Of a DNA stretch of 64,000 nt, positions 32,829 through 41,727 are shown piece by piece (positions within the stretch are counted from its first letter, which is position 1; each line of letters begins with the position of its first letter). Below the pieces are notes generated by a model, which saw only the letters and a program-made list of their open reading frames with translations, did no database searches and was not told where the DNA came from. This DNA comes from Fimenecus sp045633505 (GTDB taxonomy: Bacteria > Bacillota > Clostridia > Oscillospirales > Acutalibacteraceae): positions 5,642 through 69,641 of the forward strand of contig JAZQYK010000061.1 of NCBI GenBank assembly GCA_045633505.1. The letters run 5' to 3'. A program made the translations under genes and the position numbers.

Positions 32829-34846
32829 CTCTTGCTAAAACAGCAGGATTTTGCTTTGGTGTAAATCGTGCTGTAAATATGCTTTATGACTTGGTGGAAA
32901 GCGGTGTGGATGTTTGCACCTTTGGTCCGATTATTCATAATCCGCAGGTTATTTCCGATTTAGAATCAAAGGGTGTCAATATTCTTGAAAATATTACCGA
33001 TGCTGTGAATAATAAAAAAGTTGTTATCAGAACACACGGCGTTGAGAGAAGCATTCTTGAATACTGCGAAAATAATTCTCTTGATTATATCGACGCTACT
33101 TGTCCGTTTGTCAAAAAGATTCATAAAATCGTGCGTGAAAATTCAAAAGAGGATTTGCCCGTGCTGATTGCAGGGGATAAAAAGCACCCTGAAGTAGTTG
33201 GTATAAAAAGCTATTGTGCAGGGGATTGCTTTGTGTTTAATTCCTGCGATGAGCTTGATGAAATATTAAAAAATAACAAATTTGACCCGCAAAAACCGTT
33301 TCTTGTGGTGTCACAGACAACTTTTAGCACAAAAGAATGGAAAAAATGTGTAAAAAAAATAAATTTACACTATACAAATGCCATTATTTTTGATACAATA
33401 TGTAATGCGACCGAAGAAAGACAGGCAGAAGCACTGTTATTATCCAAGAAAAATGATGCTATGATAATAATCGGTGGTCGAACAAGCTCAAATACTGCAA
33501 AACTTAAAGCTGTGTGTGAGCAAAACTGCCCGACTTATTTGATTGAAACGGCAAAAGAGCTTTTGGACATAGCCTTTTGTGATGTTCAGTCAATAGGCGT
33601 TACTGCCGGTGCTTCAACACCTGACAGTATTATTAAGGAGGTAATAAAAACTATGTCCGAGATTTTTGAAAACGCAAACACAACTAATATGGAGGAGACC
33701 GCAGGCTTTGAGCAGATGCTTGAAGAATCACTCAACAGTATGAGTTCTGACCAGAACGTTATCGGTACTGTTGTTGGATTTACAGCAACCGAAATTCAGG
33801 TTGAAATTGCAGGCAGAAAGCACACAGGCTATGTTTCTTTTGATGAATATAGTGACGACCCATCAGCTGACCCAAAAGCAGAGCTTAAAATCGGCGACGA
33901 AATCAAGCTTCGCATTATGAAGACAAATGATGTTGAAGGTACAATCAAACTTTCAAAGCGTCTTTATGACCGCGGTGCAATCTGGGAAAACATTGAAGCT
34001 GACGACACAATTCACACTGGTTTAGTTACAGGTATCGTTGGTGACAACAAGGGTGTATTCGTTCAGAGCGGCGCAATTAAAGTGTTCGTTCCTGCTTCCC
34101 TTGCAAAGATGAGAAGAAGCGATTCTCTTGAAGACCTTCTCAAGACAGAAGTTGAGTACAAGATTATTGAAGTTAACAAGCAGAGAAGAAAGGTTGTTGG
34201 CTCAATCCGTGAAGTTGCAGCAGCAAAGAAACAGGAAGTTGTTGATGCATTCTGGGCGAATATTGCAGAAGGCAACGTTTATACAGGTACAGTCAGAAGC
34301 CTTACAAACTACGGCGCATTCGTTGACCTTGGCGGCGTTGACGGTATGGTACATATCTCTGAACTTTCATGGCAGAGAATCAAGCACCCGTCAGAAGTTG
34401 TTAAAGTTGGCGACACAGTTGAAGTTTACGTAAAGGAACTTGACAGAGAAAACAAGAAGATTTCTCTTGGCTATAAGAAAGTAGAAGACAATCCATGGGA
34501 AATCCTTAAACGTGATTACCCTGTTGACAGTGAAGTTGACGTAAAGATTGTAAGTCTCACCTCATTCGGTGCATTTGCACAGATTATCCCTGGTGTTGAC
34601 GGTCTCGTTCACATTTCTCAGATTGCTCACAAGCATATCGGTACACCTTCAGAGGTTCTCAAGGTTGGCGACGTTGTTAAGGCTAAGATTATGGAAATCG
34701 ATTTCGATAAGAAGAGAGTTAGTCTTTCAATCAAAGCTCTTATCGACCCACCTGTAGTTGAAGAAGTTGTTGAAGAAGTTGTTGAAGAAGTTGCTGAAGA
34801 AGTAACTGAAGCACCTGCAACAGAAGAAGTTGCTACAGAAGAATAA
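32819..34846 (+). CDS. ispH/rpsA: IspH-ribosomal protein S1 fusion
   Basis: 675 residues. Part 1 (1-281) is IspH, the [4Fe-4S] reductase that makes isopentenyl and dimethylallyl diphosphate in the last MEP pathway step; cluster ligands Cys12, Cys95 and Cys195 are present, as is the TTFSTKEW segment. Part 2 (about 310-655) has four S1 RNA-binding repeats, of which the third and fourth are the most typical (YGAFVDLGGVDGMVHISEL; FGAFAQIIPGVDGLVHISQ). It ends in an acidic tail of VVEE repeats. This fusion is known across Clostridia. The start is GTG 32819 with GGGAGG 7 bases ahead. The codons of the S1 part look more optimised (many CTT, AAG, GGC) than the IspH part, as expected for a highly translated protein. 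Confidence 0.95.
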   Translation: MQITLAKTAGFCFGVNRAVNMLYDLVESGVDVCTFGPIIHNPQVISDLESKGVNILENITDAVNNKKVVIRTHGVERSILEYCENNSLDYIDATCPFVKKIHKIVRENSKEDLPVLIAGDKKHPEVVGIKSYCAGDCFVFNSCDELDEILKNNKFDPQKPFLVVSQTTFSTKEWKKCVKKINLHYTNAIIFDTICNATEERQAEALLLSKKNDAMIIIGGRTSSNTAKLKAVCEQNCPTYLIETAKELLDIAFCDVQSIGVTAGASTPDSIIKEVIKTMSEIFENANTTNMEETAGFEQMLEESLNSMSSDQNVIGTVVGFTATEIQVEIAGRKHTGYVSFDEYSDDPSADPKAELKIGDEIKLRIMKTNDVEGTIKLSKRLYDRGAIWENIEADDTIHTGLVTGIVGDNKGVFVQSGAIKVFVPASLAKMRRSDSLEDLLKTEVEYKIIEVNKQRRKVVGSIREVAAAKKQEVVDAFWANIAEGNVYTGTVRSLTNYGAFVDLGGVDGMVHISELSWQRIKHPSEVVKVGDTVEVYVKELDRENKKISLGYKKVEDNPWEILKRDYPVDSEVDVKIVSLTSFGAFAQIIPGVDGLVHISQIAHKHIGTPSEVLKVGDVVKAKIMEIDFDKKRVSLSIKALIDPPVVEEVVEEVVEEVAEEVTEAPATEEVATEE

Positions 34847-34879
34847 TTAAATCGGCATTAAGGCCGTAAAGTAATGAAT

Positions 34880-34918
34880 CAGGTCAGATGATGCTAAACA
34901 CCGTCTGACCTGTTTTTT
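34880..34918 (+). terminator. Terminator of the cmk-plsC-ispH/S1 operon
   Basis: CAGGTCAGATG / CGTCTGACCTG 11-bp stem (one G-T pair) followed by six T. Confidence 0.88.
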
Positions 34919-34935
34919 ATACGAGGTAATAAGTT

Positions 34936-36672
34936 ATGAAAAAAGGATTGGCTGTTTTATCGGGAATTGCTGCCGCAGGTACTGCCGTTGGCAGCGGTTT
35001 GTTATACTTGAAGAAAAAGAAAATTTGTCCTGTTTGTGAAGTTAAAAAGGCAATGGCAAAAACTAAAATTCATTATACGAAGGATGAAATGTACAATAAC
35101 GGCGCAGGACTTACTCCGCCAATGGGGTGGTCAAGCTGGAATCTTTTCAGACACAGAATTGACGAAAACGTTTTCGTTTCTATTGCAAAGGCAATGAAAG
35201 AAAGCGGACTTCGTGACGCAGGATACGTTTACGTTAATATTGATGACTGTTGGCAATCCTCAATGCGTGATGATAAAGGACGAATGCAGGGCGACTTGAC
35301 CACGTTTCCGCACGGAATAAAATGGCTTGTCGATGAGGTCAATAAACTTGGATTAAAACTCGGCATTTATTCTTCAAACGGTACGCTGACTTGTGAGGAT
35401 TTACCGGCATCTCTCTATAACGAGAGAATTGATGCTGAAACCTTTGCTGAGTGGGGAATTGAATATTTTAAATACGACTATTGCCACCACGTTTTAATTC
35501 CGACGGATGCCCCTTATATTGATAGCATAACAATCGGTGGAAAATCACTTGAAAAAGAGCTTGAATTTTCTGCAAAAGATGCAATTCTTTCAGGTGATGC
35601 TAAAATCGTCTATGAAAATGATGGTAAATCTTACGTTAAAGGTCTTTGCAGCGGTTTAGGTGCAATTAAATTCGACAATATTGTTGTGTCCGAAGACGGT
35701 GAGTACGTATTAACACTTGTTATGCGCAAGAATACCTGCAAGGGACAATTTTGCATAATCACTGTAAACGACAGTGATGAATATGACTTTTTGATTTCAG
35801 AGCAGAAAGCGTTTTCACGTGAAGGCAGACGTCAGATTGTTGTTAATCTTAAAGCAGGAGTTAACGTAATCTCAATTACCAATCCAATTGGTTCTCCAAT
35901 GGACAGCGCCGCAAGACAGTATGAAAAAATGGGATATGAACTTGCTCGTGCAACTAAAAAGTATGCTGAAGAAAACAATTGTGAAGAAAAGAAAATTCTT
36001 TATTCAATTTGTGAATGGGGATGGAATCAGCCTTGGAAATGGGGCGGAAAGGCTGGTAATATTTGGAGAACCACACCTGATATTCAGCCAAATTGGGTTT
36101 CAGTCGTAGGTATTTATGAAGTGAATGTCAGACTTGATAAATATGCAAGACCGGGTGCTTTCAACGACCCTGATATGCTTGAGGTCGGCAACGGTAATCT
36201 TACGTACGATGAAAACAAATCTCATTTTACTCTTTGGTCTATGATGGCGGCTCCGCTTATTTTAGGTAACGATGTAAGAGCCTTTATTAAAGAAGACGGA
36301 ACCGTTGATAAAGATAATAAGGTTTTGCAGATTTTGACAAATAAGGATGTTATTGCAATTGACCAGGATAAACTTGGAATTCAATGTAAAAGAATAAAAA
36401 CCAATCTTTTACATGATGTTCTCGTCAAGCCCCTTGTGAATAACGAGGTTGCCGTTTGCTTCTTTAATAAAGGGAATTCTAATGCTTATATGACTTGTGA
36501 TATGGCTGACGTGCACAACGTAATTGACGTTACGTTGCCTGAAGCGAATTCATACAAATGTGTTGAACTTTGGGATAAAACAGAGGAAATTATTACCGAT
36601 AAGCTCAATACAACAGTAGTGCCTCACGGTGTAAAAGTTTTCAGAATTTCTGCAATTCAGCAAGAGGACTGA
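34936..36672 (+). CDS. GH27 alpha-galactosidase interrupted by a CBM-like domain
   Basis: 578 residues. Starts with a hydrophobic helix (about 4-25) flanked by MKK and KKKK, then CPVC. The GH27 barrel begins at LTPPMGWSSWNLF (59-71) with NIDDCW, LGIYSS, the nucleophile Asp181 in YFKYDYC, and the acid/base Asp411 in RPGAFNDPDML. Between them, residues of about 192-325 form a beta-rich insert with features of CBM6/35 modules (GDAKIVYENDGKSYVKGL, DGEYVLTLVMR, GVNVISITNP). The C-terminal beta domain follows. The barrel is cut between the strand carrying the nucleophile and the next one. There is no signal cleavage site, so the protein may be membrane-anchored, and with Lys on both sides the orientation is uncertain. 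It overlaps the next gene's end by 32 bases, convergently. Confidence 0.88.
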   Translation: MKKGLAVLSGIAAAGTAVGSGLLYLKKKKICPVCEVKKAMAKTKIHYTKDEMYNNGAGLTPPMGWSSWNLFRHRIDENVFVSIAKAMKESGLRDAGYVYVNIDDCWQSSMRDDKGRMQGDLTTFPHGIKWLVDEVNKLGLKLGIYSSNGTLTCEDLPASLYNERIDAETFAEWGIEYFKYDYCHHVLIPTDAPYIDSITIGGKSLEKELEFSAKDAILSGDAKIVYENDGKSYVKGLCSGLGAIKFDNIVVSEDGEYVLTLVMRKNTCKGQFCIITVNDSDEYDFLISEQKAFSREGRRQIVVNLKAGVNVISITNPIGSPMDSAARQYEKMGYELARATKKYAEENNCEEKKILYSICEWGWNQPWKWGGKAGNIWRTTPDIQPNWVSVVGIYEVNVRLDKYARPGAFNDPDMLEVGNGNLTYDENKSHFTLWSMMAAPLILGNDVRAFIKEDGTVDKDNKVLQILTNKDVIAIDQDKLGIQCKRIKTNLLHDVLVKPLVNNEVAVCFFNKGNSNAYMTCDMADVHNVIDVTLPEANSYKCVELWDKTEEIITDKLNTTVVPHGVKVFRISAIQQED

Positions 36673-37036
36673 TATTATCAAACAAATAAAATGCGATAAT
36701 TGATAAAACATACCAACAAGCAGAAAACGGCAAGGAAATCTGTCCAAATAAATTGTAGGGAAGATTACTATAATCCCAAACAGCAAGAGAGAAAATTCTG
36801 TTTACGATTATTCCAACCGATAATTCCAACAGAGTTATGATAACCATTCCCAACAAGGCTTTGAGAAATATGGAAGTGTTTGGAAATGAGCTGTGGATTA
36901 AATATAGGGACAGAAAAGCCGAACCGCCTGTGAGTAACATTGACCAGTGGGTGTAACCGCGAAAGGCTACTTCAATGGCACCGTAACCGATTCCACCCAC
37001 TAGAAATATAATTAAATAAACAATCGAGTTTTTCAA
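36641..37036 (-). CDS. CmpB-like (putative ABC transporter type IV) membrane protein
   Basis: 131 residues with about four transmembrane helices. IGYGAIEVAFRGYTHWSMLL, ELSVGIIVNRIFSLAVWDYS and NLFGQISLPFSACWYVLS are the conserved blocks of the family labelled putative ABC transporter type IV (CmpB); no transport has been shown for it to my knowledge. TTG 37036 is chosen with AGGTG 6 bases before; GTG 37045 lies inside that site. The 3' ends of this gene and the GH27 gene overlap by 32 bases. Confidence 0.82.
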   Translation of the reverse strand: MKNSIVYLIIFLVGGIGYGAIEVAFRGYTHWSMLLTGGSAFLSLYLIHSSFPNTSIFLKALLGMVIITLLELSVGIIVNRIFSLAVWDYSNLPYNLFGQISLPFSACWYVLSIIAFYLFDNISPLAELQKF

Positions 37037-37132
37037 AAAAATCACCTGGATACATTATCCCCAATTTAGTGGTAAATAATTATAAATGAGCGATTTTATG
37101 AATAGAACTTTTTGTCAGACAAGGTGAAACAA

Positions 37133-39115
37133 ATGACTGATTTTGAACAAAAAAAATTAAGAGCCGAACAGCTCCGCAAAGAGCTTAATCATCATATCTA
37201 CCGTTATTACGTGGAAAACGAAAACGATATTGAGGACTATGAGTACGATATGCTTATGCGTGAGCTTGACTCAATTGAAAAAGAATATCCCGAACTTTTA
37301 GCACCCGACTCACCGACTCACCGAGTAGGCGGTCAGGCTGACGGACTTTTTGAAACGGTAGTTCATACCGTAAAAATGGAAAGTTTGCAGGATGCTTTTT
37401 CGCACGATGAAGTCCGTGATTTCAATAAACGCGTTAAAGACGTATTTTCAAATGCAGAATATGTTGTTGAACCAAAAATTGATGGACTTTCTGTTTCTCT
37501 TGAATACACAAACGGCGTGTTTACACGTGGCTCAACCCGTGGTGACGGTGTTCAAGGTGAAGATATAACTGCAAATCTTCGTACGATAAAAACAATCCCG
37601 TTACGACTTAAAAAGGATATTCCTTTTATTGAGGTGCGTGGCGAAGTATATATGCCTCGTGAAGTCTTTTTGAGGATTGTTGAAAAGCAAGAACTTAACG
37701 GTGAAAAGCCATTCAAAAACCCAAGAAATGCCGCCGCAGGCAGTATAAGACAAAAAAATCCTAAAATCACCGCTGAACGCAATCTTGATATTTACGTTTT
37801 CAATATTCAGCAGGTTCAGGGAGCAGACATTTCAGGACATTATGAGTCACTTGAATTTTTAAAGGAATTAGGATTTAAAACAATTCCTTTCTTCAATAAA
37901 TTCAACAATATCGATGATACGTTAAAGGAAATTGAGCGCATTGGCGAAATTCGTTATACCTTGCCTTTTGATATTGACGGTGCAGTTATTAAAACAGATG
38001 ACTTCGGGATGAGAGAGGTCATCGGCAGTACTGCTAAATTTCCAAAATGGGCATTGGCTTATAAATATCCACCTGAAGAAAAGGAAACTAAACTTATTGA
38101 TATTGAAATCAACGTTGGCAGAACGGGTGTGTTAACTCCAACCGCAGTTTTTGAACCCGTCCTCGTTGCAGGCTCAACCGTTAGCCGCGCGACACTTCAT
38201 AACGAAGACTTTATCAACGAAAAGGGTATAAGAATAGGGGATACGGTAAAAATCAGAAAAGCGGGGGATATAATTCCTGAGGTCTTGTGTGTTGTTGAGC
38301 ATAGTGAAAATTCAACACCGTATAAAATGCCTGATTTCTGTCCGTCTTGCAATTCTCCCGTGCATCGTGAAGCAGGTGAAGCCGCAATTCGTTGCGATAA
38401 TCCTGACTGTCCTGCACAGCTTTTGCGAGTTCTTATTCATTTCTGTTCCCGTGATGCTATGGATATTGAGGGACTTGGTGATGCAGTTCTTGAAACTCTT
38501 TTAAATAAAGGTTTAATATGTAAAATTGCAGATATTTACAGAATTGATTATGATAAAATAGCACAGCTTGAGGGTATGGGCAAAAAGAGTGCCGACAATA
38601 TGCGAAATGCAGTTGAAAAATCAAAAGCAAATGACCTTTCAAAACTTGTTTTTGCATTTGGTATCCGTCATATAGGTCAAAAGGCTTCAAAATTGCTCTC
38701 AGACCACTTTTTAACACTTGATAACATAATTTCTGCAACTAAAGAGGAAATCCTTAATATAGAAGGCTTTGGCGAAATTATGGCTGATTCAGTAATCGAT
38801 TTCTTCTCATTAGAACAGACAAAACAAATGGTTGCAGAGTTAAAGGGTTTTGGTCTTAATACGGAAAGTCAACGAGAAATTAAGGACAATCGTTTTGAGG
38901 GTATGACCTTTGTTCTCACAGGCACACTTTCAACCTATGGCAGAAAAGAAGCACAAGAGATTATTGAGTCCTATGGCGGAAAAGCATCCTCATCTGTTTC
39001 AAAGAAAACAACCTATGTTTTAGCGGGTGAGGCAGCAGGCTCAAAACTCCAAAAAGCAACCGATTTAGGTATTACAATAATCAATGAGGAACAATTCGCT
39101 GAAATGATAAAATAA
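37133..39115 (+). CDS. ligA: NAD-dependent DNA ligase
   Basis: Seals nicks in replication and repair. 660 residues: an Ia/adenylation region (HIYRYYVENENDIEDYEYD, the AMP-accepting Lys115 in EPKIDGLS), an OB fold, a four-Cys zinc finger (CPSCNSPV and CDNPDCPAQ), HhH repeats and a C-terminal BRCT domain (from about 585). ATG 37133 has AAGGTG 6 bases before, and a TTG at 37112 is less likely. All essential residues appear intact. Confidence 0.96.
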   Translation: MTDFEQKKLRAEQLRKELNHHIYRYYVENENDIEDYEYDMLMRELDSIEKEYPELLAPDSPTHRVGGQADGLFETVVHTVKMESLQDAFSHDEVRDFNKRVKDVFSNAEYVVEPKIDGLSVSLEYTNGVFTRGSTRGDGVQGEDITANLRTIKTIPLRLKKDIPFIEVRGEVYMPREVFLRIVEKQELNGEKPFKNPRNAAAGSIRQKNPKITAERNLDIYVFNIQQVQGADISGHYESLEFLKELGFKTIPFFNKFNNIDDTLKEIERIGEIRYTLPFDIDGAVIKTDDFGMREVIGSTAKFPKWALAYKYPPEEKETKLIDIEINVGRTGVLTPTAVFEPVLVAGSTVSRATLHNEDFINEKGIRIGDTVKIRKAGDIIPEVLCVVEHSENSTPYKMPDFCPSCNSPVHREAGEAAIRCDNPDCPAQLLRVLIHFCSRDAMDIEGLGDAVLETLLNKGLICKIADIYRIDYDKIAQLEGMGKKSADNMRNAVEKSKANDLSKLVFAFGIRHIGQKASKLLSDHFLTLDNIISATKEEILNIEGFGEIMADSVIDFFSLEQTKQMVAELKGFGLNTESQREIKDNRFEGMTFVLTGTLSTYGRKEAQEIIESYGGKASSSVSKKTTYVLAGEAAGSKLQKATDLGITIINEEQFAEMIK

Positions 39116-39157
39116 CTTTACGGAACGATATTTCTTGTCGTTTCATAAATTATATAG

Positions 39158-39184
39158 AAAAAGGACGGTTAACCGTCCTTTTCT
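39158..39184. terminator. Bidirectional terminator between ligA and rluA-type gene
   Basis: AAAAGGACGG-TTAA-CCGTCCTTTT palindrome between two convergent genes, with T on the right and A on the left flank. Confidence 0.88.
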
Positions 39185-39185
39185 T

Positions 39186-40148
39186 TTACAATCCTTTATT
39201 ATAAAACTCATTCTTAAACCACACGTCATCAACTGTAAATTCTTTATGATTTAAGTATTCAAGTATTCCTGCATCTGTTGTGAAATCAAACACTAACTTA
39301 TATGAATATAAGAATTGCTTTTTATAGCCATATTTTTTGTTCTGTGCATTTGTGCCGTATTTTCCGTCACCTAATAGCGGATGTCCGATTGATGCGAAAT
39401 GTGCTCTTATCTGATGTGTTCGACCTGTTAAAAGTTCAACTTCAACAAGACTTAATTCACCATCAGTATCAATCACATTATACTTTGTACGGATTTCTTT
39501 AGAGTCTTCCATTTTCTTTTTAGAAACGGTAACCTTGTTTTTGTTTTCATCCTTTACAAGATAACCTTCAAGTAATCCGCTCTTTTTCTTAATTTCACCG
39601 TGAACAATGCAAAGATAAAATTTGTGTAGTTCACGGTCTTTCATTTTTTGGTTAAGAATACGGAGTGTTTCTGCATTCTTAGCAGCAATTACAATACCGC
39701 CTGTGTTACGGTCAATTCTGTTTACCAAAGAGGGTACAAAGGAATTTTCGTCATCAGGCTTATATTCATCCTTTTCATATAAATATCGTTTGATTCTGCC
39801 AATCAAGGTGTCAATATATTCATTATCGTCAGGGTGGGAGAGTACACCAACTTTTTTATCACAAAGAATAATATTTTCATCTTCATAAATAATGTTGAGC
39901 TTTTTTGATGCTTTAATAAAATCATATTTTTCAGGTGCTTTCTCGAAAAATTCATCATTGATATACATATCAACAACGTCACCAACATTAAGACGAGTTG
40001 ATATCTCTGCTCGTTTGCCGTTTACCTTAATTCTTTTTATACGGATATATTTATATAAAAGTGTTTTAGGGAGTAAAGGCACACTTTTAGTTATGAATTT
40101 GTCAAGACGCTGGTCAGCATCGTTTTTATTGATTGTAAAACTTTTCAT
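39186..40148 (-). CDS. RluA-family pseudouridine synthase
   Basis: 320 residues. An N-terminal S4 RNA-binding domain (about 12-65, QRLDKFI and RIKVNGKRAE) is followed by the synthase domain with Asp146 in VNRIDRNTGG as catalytic residue, and RTHQIRAHFASIGHPLLGDGKYG. It isomerises uridines in rRNA or tRNA; which site cannot be told (RluC/RluD-like). GAGGTGCAAAA precedes the ATG. It is divergent from the next gene with paired promoters. Confidence 0.92.
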   Translation of the reverse strand: MKSFTINKNDADQRLDKFITKSVPLLPKTLLYKYIRIKRIKVNGKRAEISTRLNVGDVVDMYINDEFFEKAPEKYDFIKASKKLNIIYEDENIILCDKKVGVLSHPDDNEYIDTLIGRIKRYLYEKDEYKPDDENSFVPSLVNRIDRNTGGIVIAAKNAETLRILNQKMKDRELHKFYLCIVHGEIKKKSGLLEGYLVKDENKNKVTVSKKKMEDSKEIRTKYNVIDTDGELSLVEVELLTGRTHQIRAHFASIGHPLLGDGKYGTNAQNKKYGYKKQFLYSYKLVFDFTTDAGILEYLNHKEFTVDDVWFKNEFYNKGL

Positions 40149-40175
40149 TTTTGCACCTCAAAATATTATCAATTT

Positions 40176-40204
40176 AATATACCACAACTTAAATCGCATT
40201 TCAA
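40176..40204 (-). promoter_or_regulatory. Sigma-A promoter of the rluA-type gene
   Basis: Minus strand TTGAAA (40204-40199), 17-base spacer, TATATT (40181-40176), about 28 bases before the start. Confidence 0.72.
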
Positions 40205-40205
40205 C

Positions 40206-40234
40206 TTGAAACTTTCAATATTTTGGTATAGAAT
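40206..40234 (+). promoter_or_regulatory. Sigma-A promoter of the 40253 gene
   Basis: TTGAAA (40206-40211), 17-base spacer, TAGAAT (40229-40234). Its -35 box lies one base away from the -35 box of the divergent rluA promoter, so the two may compete. Confidence 0.62.
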
Positions 40235-40252
40235 TATAAACGGTGATGATTT

Positions 40253-40783
40253 ATGGAAATTAACAAAATTCATTATAAACAGTTGACTGACACCCAAAAG
40301 ATATATCTTGATGCGCCAACGGTTAAAATTCGAGAAAAACTGAATGCGGCATTTAAAAATCCAACCGCAGAAGATGACTTGACGGGTATATTCGGTAAAT
40401 TCGATAAAATCGATAAAATGTATAAGGTGAAATATATCTACACCCGAAACAAACAACTCCAACCGATGACCTTTGAACGATATCATTATTTATTGGATGT
40501 AGGTGAGGATGCAAACGGCTCATATATTGAGTATGCAATGGTTTATGACAAACTTTATGACCCACTGATAAGACTCGTATATCTTTTGGCTGTTTGTGCG
40601 GTTTTAGCATATTTGTATTACGTTACAATTAAAGGCACAATGTCGTCTTTTTCTGCAATCACGTTAGGAATAATTGTTTTAGCTTCACTTGCACTTGTGT
40701 TTAAAAAGTCAAAAGAATCTAAAGAAGAATGTGCAAAAGGCGAAGTTTTGATTAAAAATATTATTTCAGAATTGATTTTTTAG
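40253..40783 (+). CDS. Two-pass membrane protein of unknown function
   Basis: 176 residues. About 100 soluble residues (charged, with YTRNKQLQPMTFERYHYL) come first, then two transmembrane helices (about 103-121 and 126-148) separated by a short loop, and a Lys/Glu-rich end (KKSKESKEECAKGE). No family recognised. ATG 40253 has CGGTGATGA upstream, and its own promoter is likely. The nearest gene downstream is the amino acid binding protein 73 bases away, which has its own leader. Confidence 0.7.
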   Translation: MEINKIHYKQLTDTQKIYLDAPTVKIREKLNAAFKNPTAEDDLTGIFGKFDKIDKMYKVKYIYTRNKQLQPMTFERYHYLLDVGEDANGSYIEYAMVYDKLYDPLIRLVYLLAVCAVLAYLYYVTIKGTMSSFSAITLGIIVLASLALVFKKSKESKEECAKGEVLIKNIISELIF

Positions 40784-40856
40784 TTGACAAATTAAGTTTA
40801 ATATTGTATTATACTAACGTATTAACACTTTAACACACTAAAAGGAGTACAAAATT

Positions 40857-41645
40857 ATGAAAATGAAAAAATTCCTCGCTGTCCTTATGGCAGTACTTAT
40901 GATGGCACTTTGCTTCGCTGGTTGCGGTGAAGACAAAGAAATGACTGATATGGAATACGTTAAGGAAAAAGGCAAGCTCGTTGTTGGTATTACTGACTTC
41001 GCACCAATGGATTATCAGGACGAAAACGGCAACTGGATTGGCTTTGATGCTGATATGGCAAAGGCTTTTGCGGCATATCTTGGCGTTGAGGTTGAATTTG
41101 TTGAAATCAACTGGGATAACAAGATTATGGAACTTGACGGCAAAAACATTGACTGCGTTTGGAACGGTATGACACTTACTGACGAAGTTAAAGCTGCAAT
41201 GGATTGTTCAACACCGTATTGCAACAATGCTCAGGTAATCGTTGTTCCTGCTGATAAGGCTGAACAGTATGCAACTGCTGAGGCTTGTAAAGAACTCAAG
41301 TTCGCTGTTGAAGCAGGTTCAGCAGGTAAAGAACAGGCTGATGCTAACGGCTTTACTTATACAGAAGTTCTTGACCAGGCAACTGCTCTCTCAGAGGTTG
41401 CAGCAGGTACTTGTGATGCTGCTATTATCGACTCACTTATGGCTGGCGCTATGATTGGCGAGGGTACAGGCTATGCAAACCTTACATATACAGCTGGTCT
41501 TAACAGTGAAGAATATGGCGTAGGTTTCCGTAAAGGTTCAGACCTCGTTGCACAGTTCAATGCGTTCTATGCTGCTGAAGTAGCAAACGGAAATGCACAG
41601 AAGGTTGCTGAAACTTACGGTGTTCAGGAAGCTCTTATTAAATAA
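40857..41645 (+). CDS. Polar amino acid ABC transporter, substrate-binding lipoprotein
   Basis: 262 residues. The lipoprotein signal peptide ends in CFAGC, lipidated at Cys22. The mature part is a periplasmic-binding-protein fold of family 3 (cluster F): KGKLVVGITDFAPMDYQDEN, IGFDADMAKAFAAYLGVEVE, then AGSAGKEQA, GTCDAAIIDS and the YGVGFRKGSDL block. The residues fit a polar amino acid or cystine-type ligand; the exact substrate is not readable. AAAGGAG is the ribosome binding site. Permease and ATPase genes follow. Confidence 0.93.
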   Translation: MKMKKFLAVLMAVLMMALCFAGCGEDKEMTDMEYVKEKGKLVVGITDFAPMDYQDENGNWIGFDADMAKAFAAYLGVEVEFVEINWDNKIMELDGKNIDCVWNGMTLTDEVKAAMDCSTPYCNNAQVIVVPADKAEQYATAEACKELKFAVEAGSAGKEQADANGFTYTEVLDQATALSEVAAGTCDAAIIDSLMAGAMIGEGTGYANLTYTAGLNSEEYGVGFRKGSDLVAQFNAFYAAEVANGNAQKVAETYGVQEALIK

Positions 41646-41667
41646 TTTTGATTAGCTTTTAATCAAA

Positions 41668-41698
41668 GAAGAGAGTGTTTTCGGCACTCTCTTCTTTT
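41668..41698 (+). terminator. Intercistronic hairpin in the amino acid transporter operon
   Basis: GAAGAGAGTG / CACTCTCTTC perfect 10-bp stem with a 7-base loop and four T, between the binding protein gene and the permease gene. It is probably a partial terminator or stabiliser, giving more binding protein than permease. Confidence 0.78.
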
Positions 41699-41727
41699 GG
41701 TGTAATAAATTAGATAGGGTGTTATAA

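Noticed and set aside
40794..40815. TTGACA before the amino acid binding protein gene as a promoter
   Set aside because: The only good -10 candidates (TATTAT, TATACT) are 7-10 bases away, too close; no correct spacing found.
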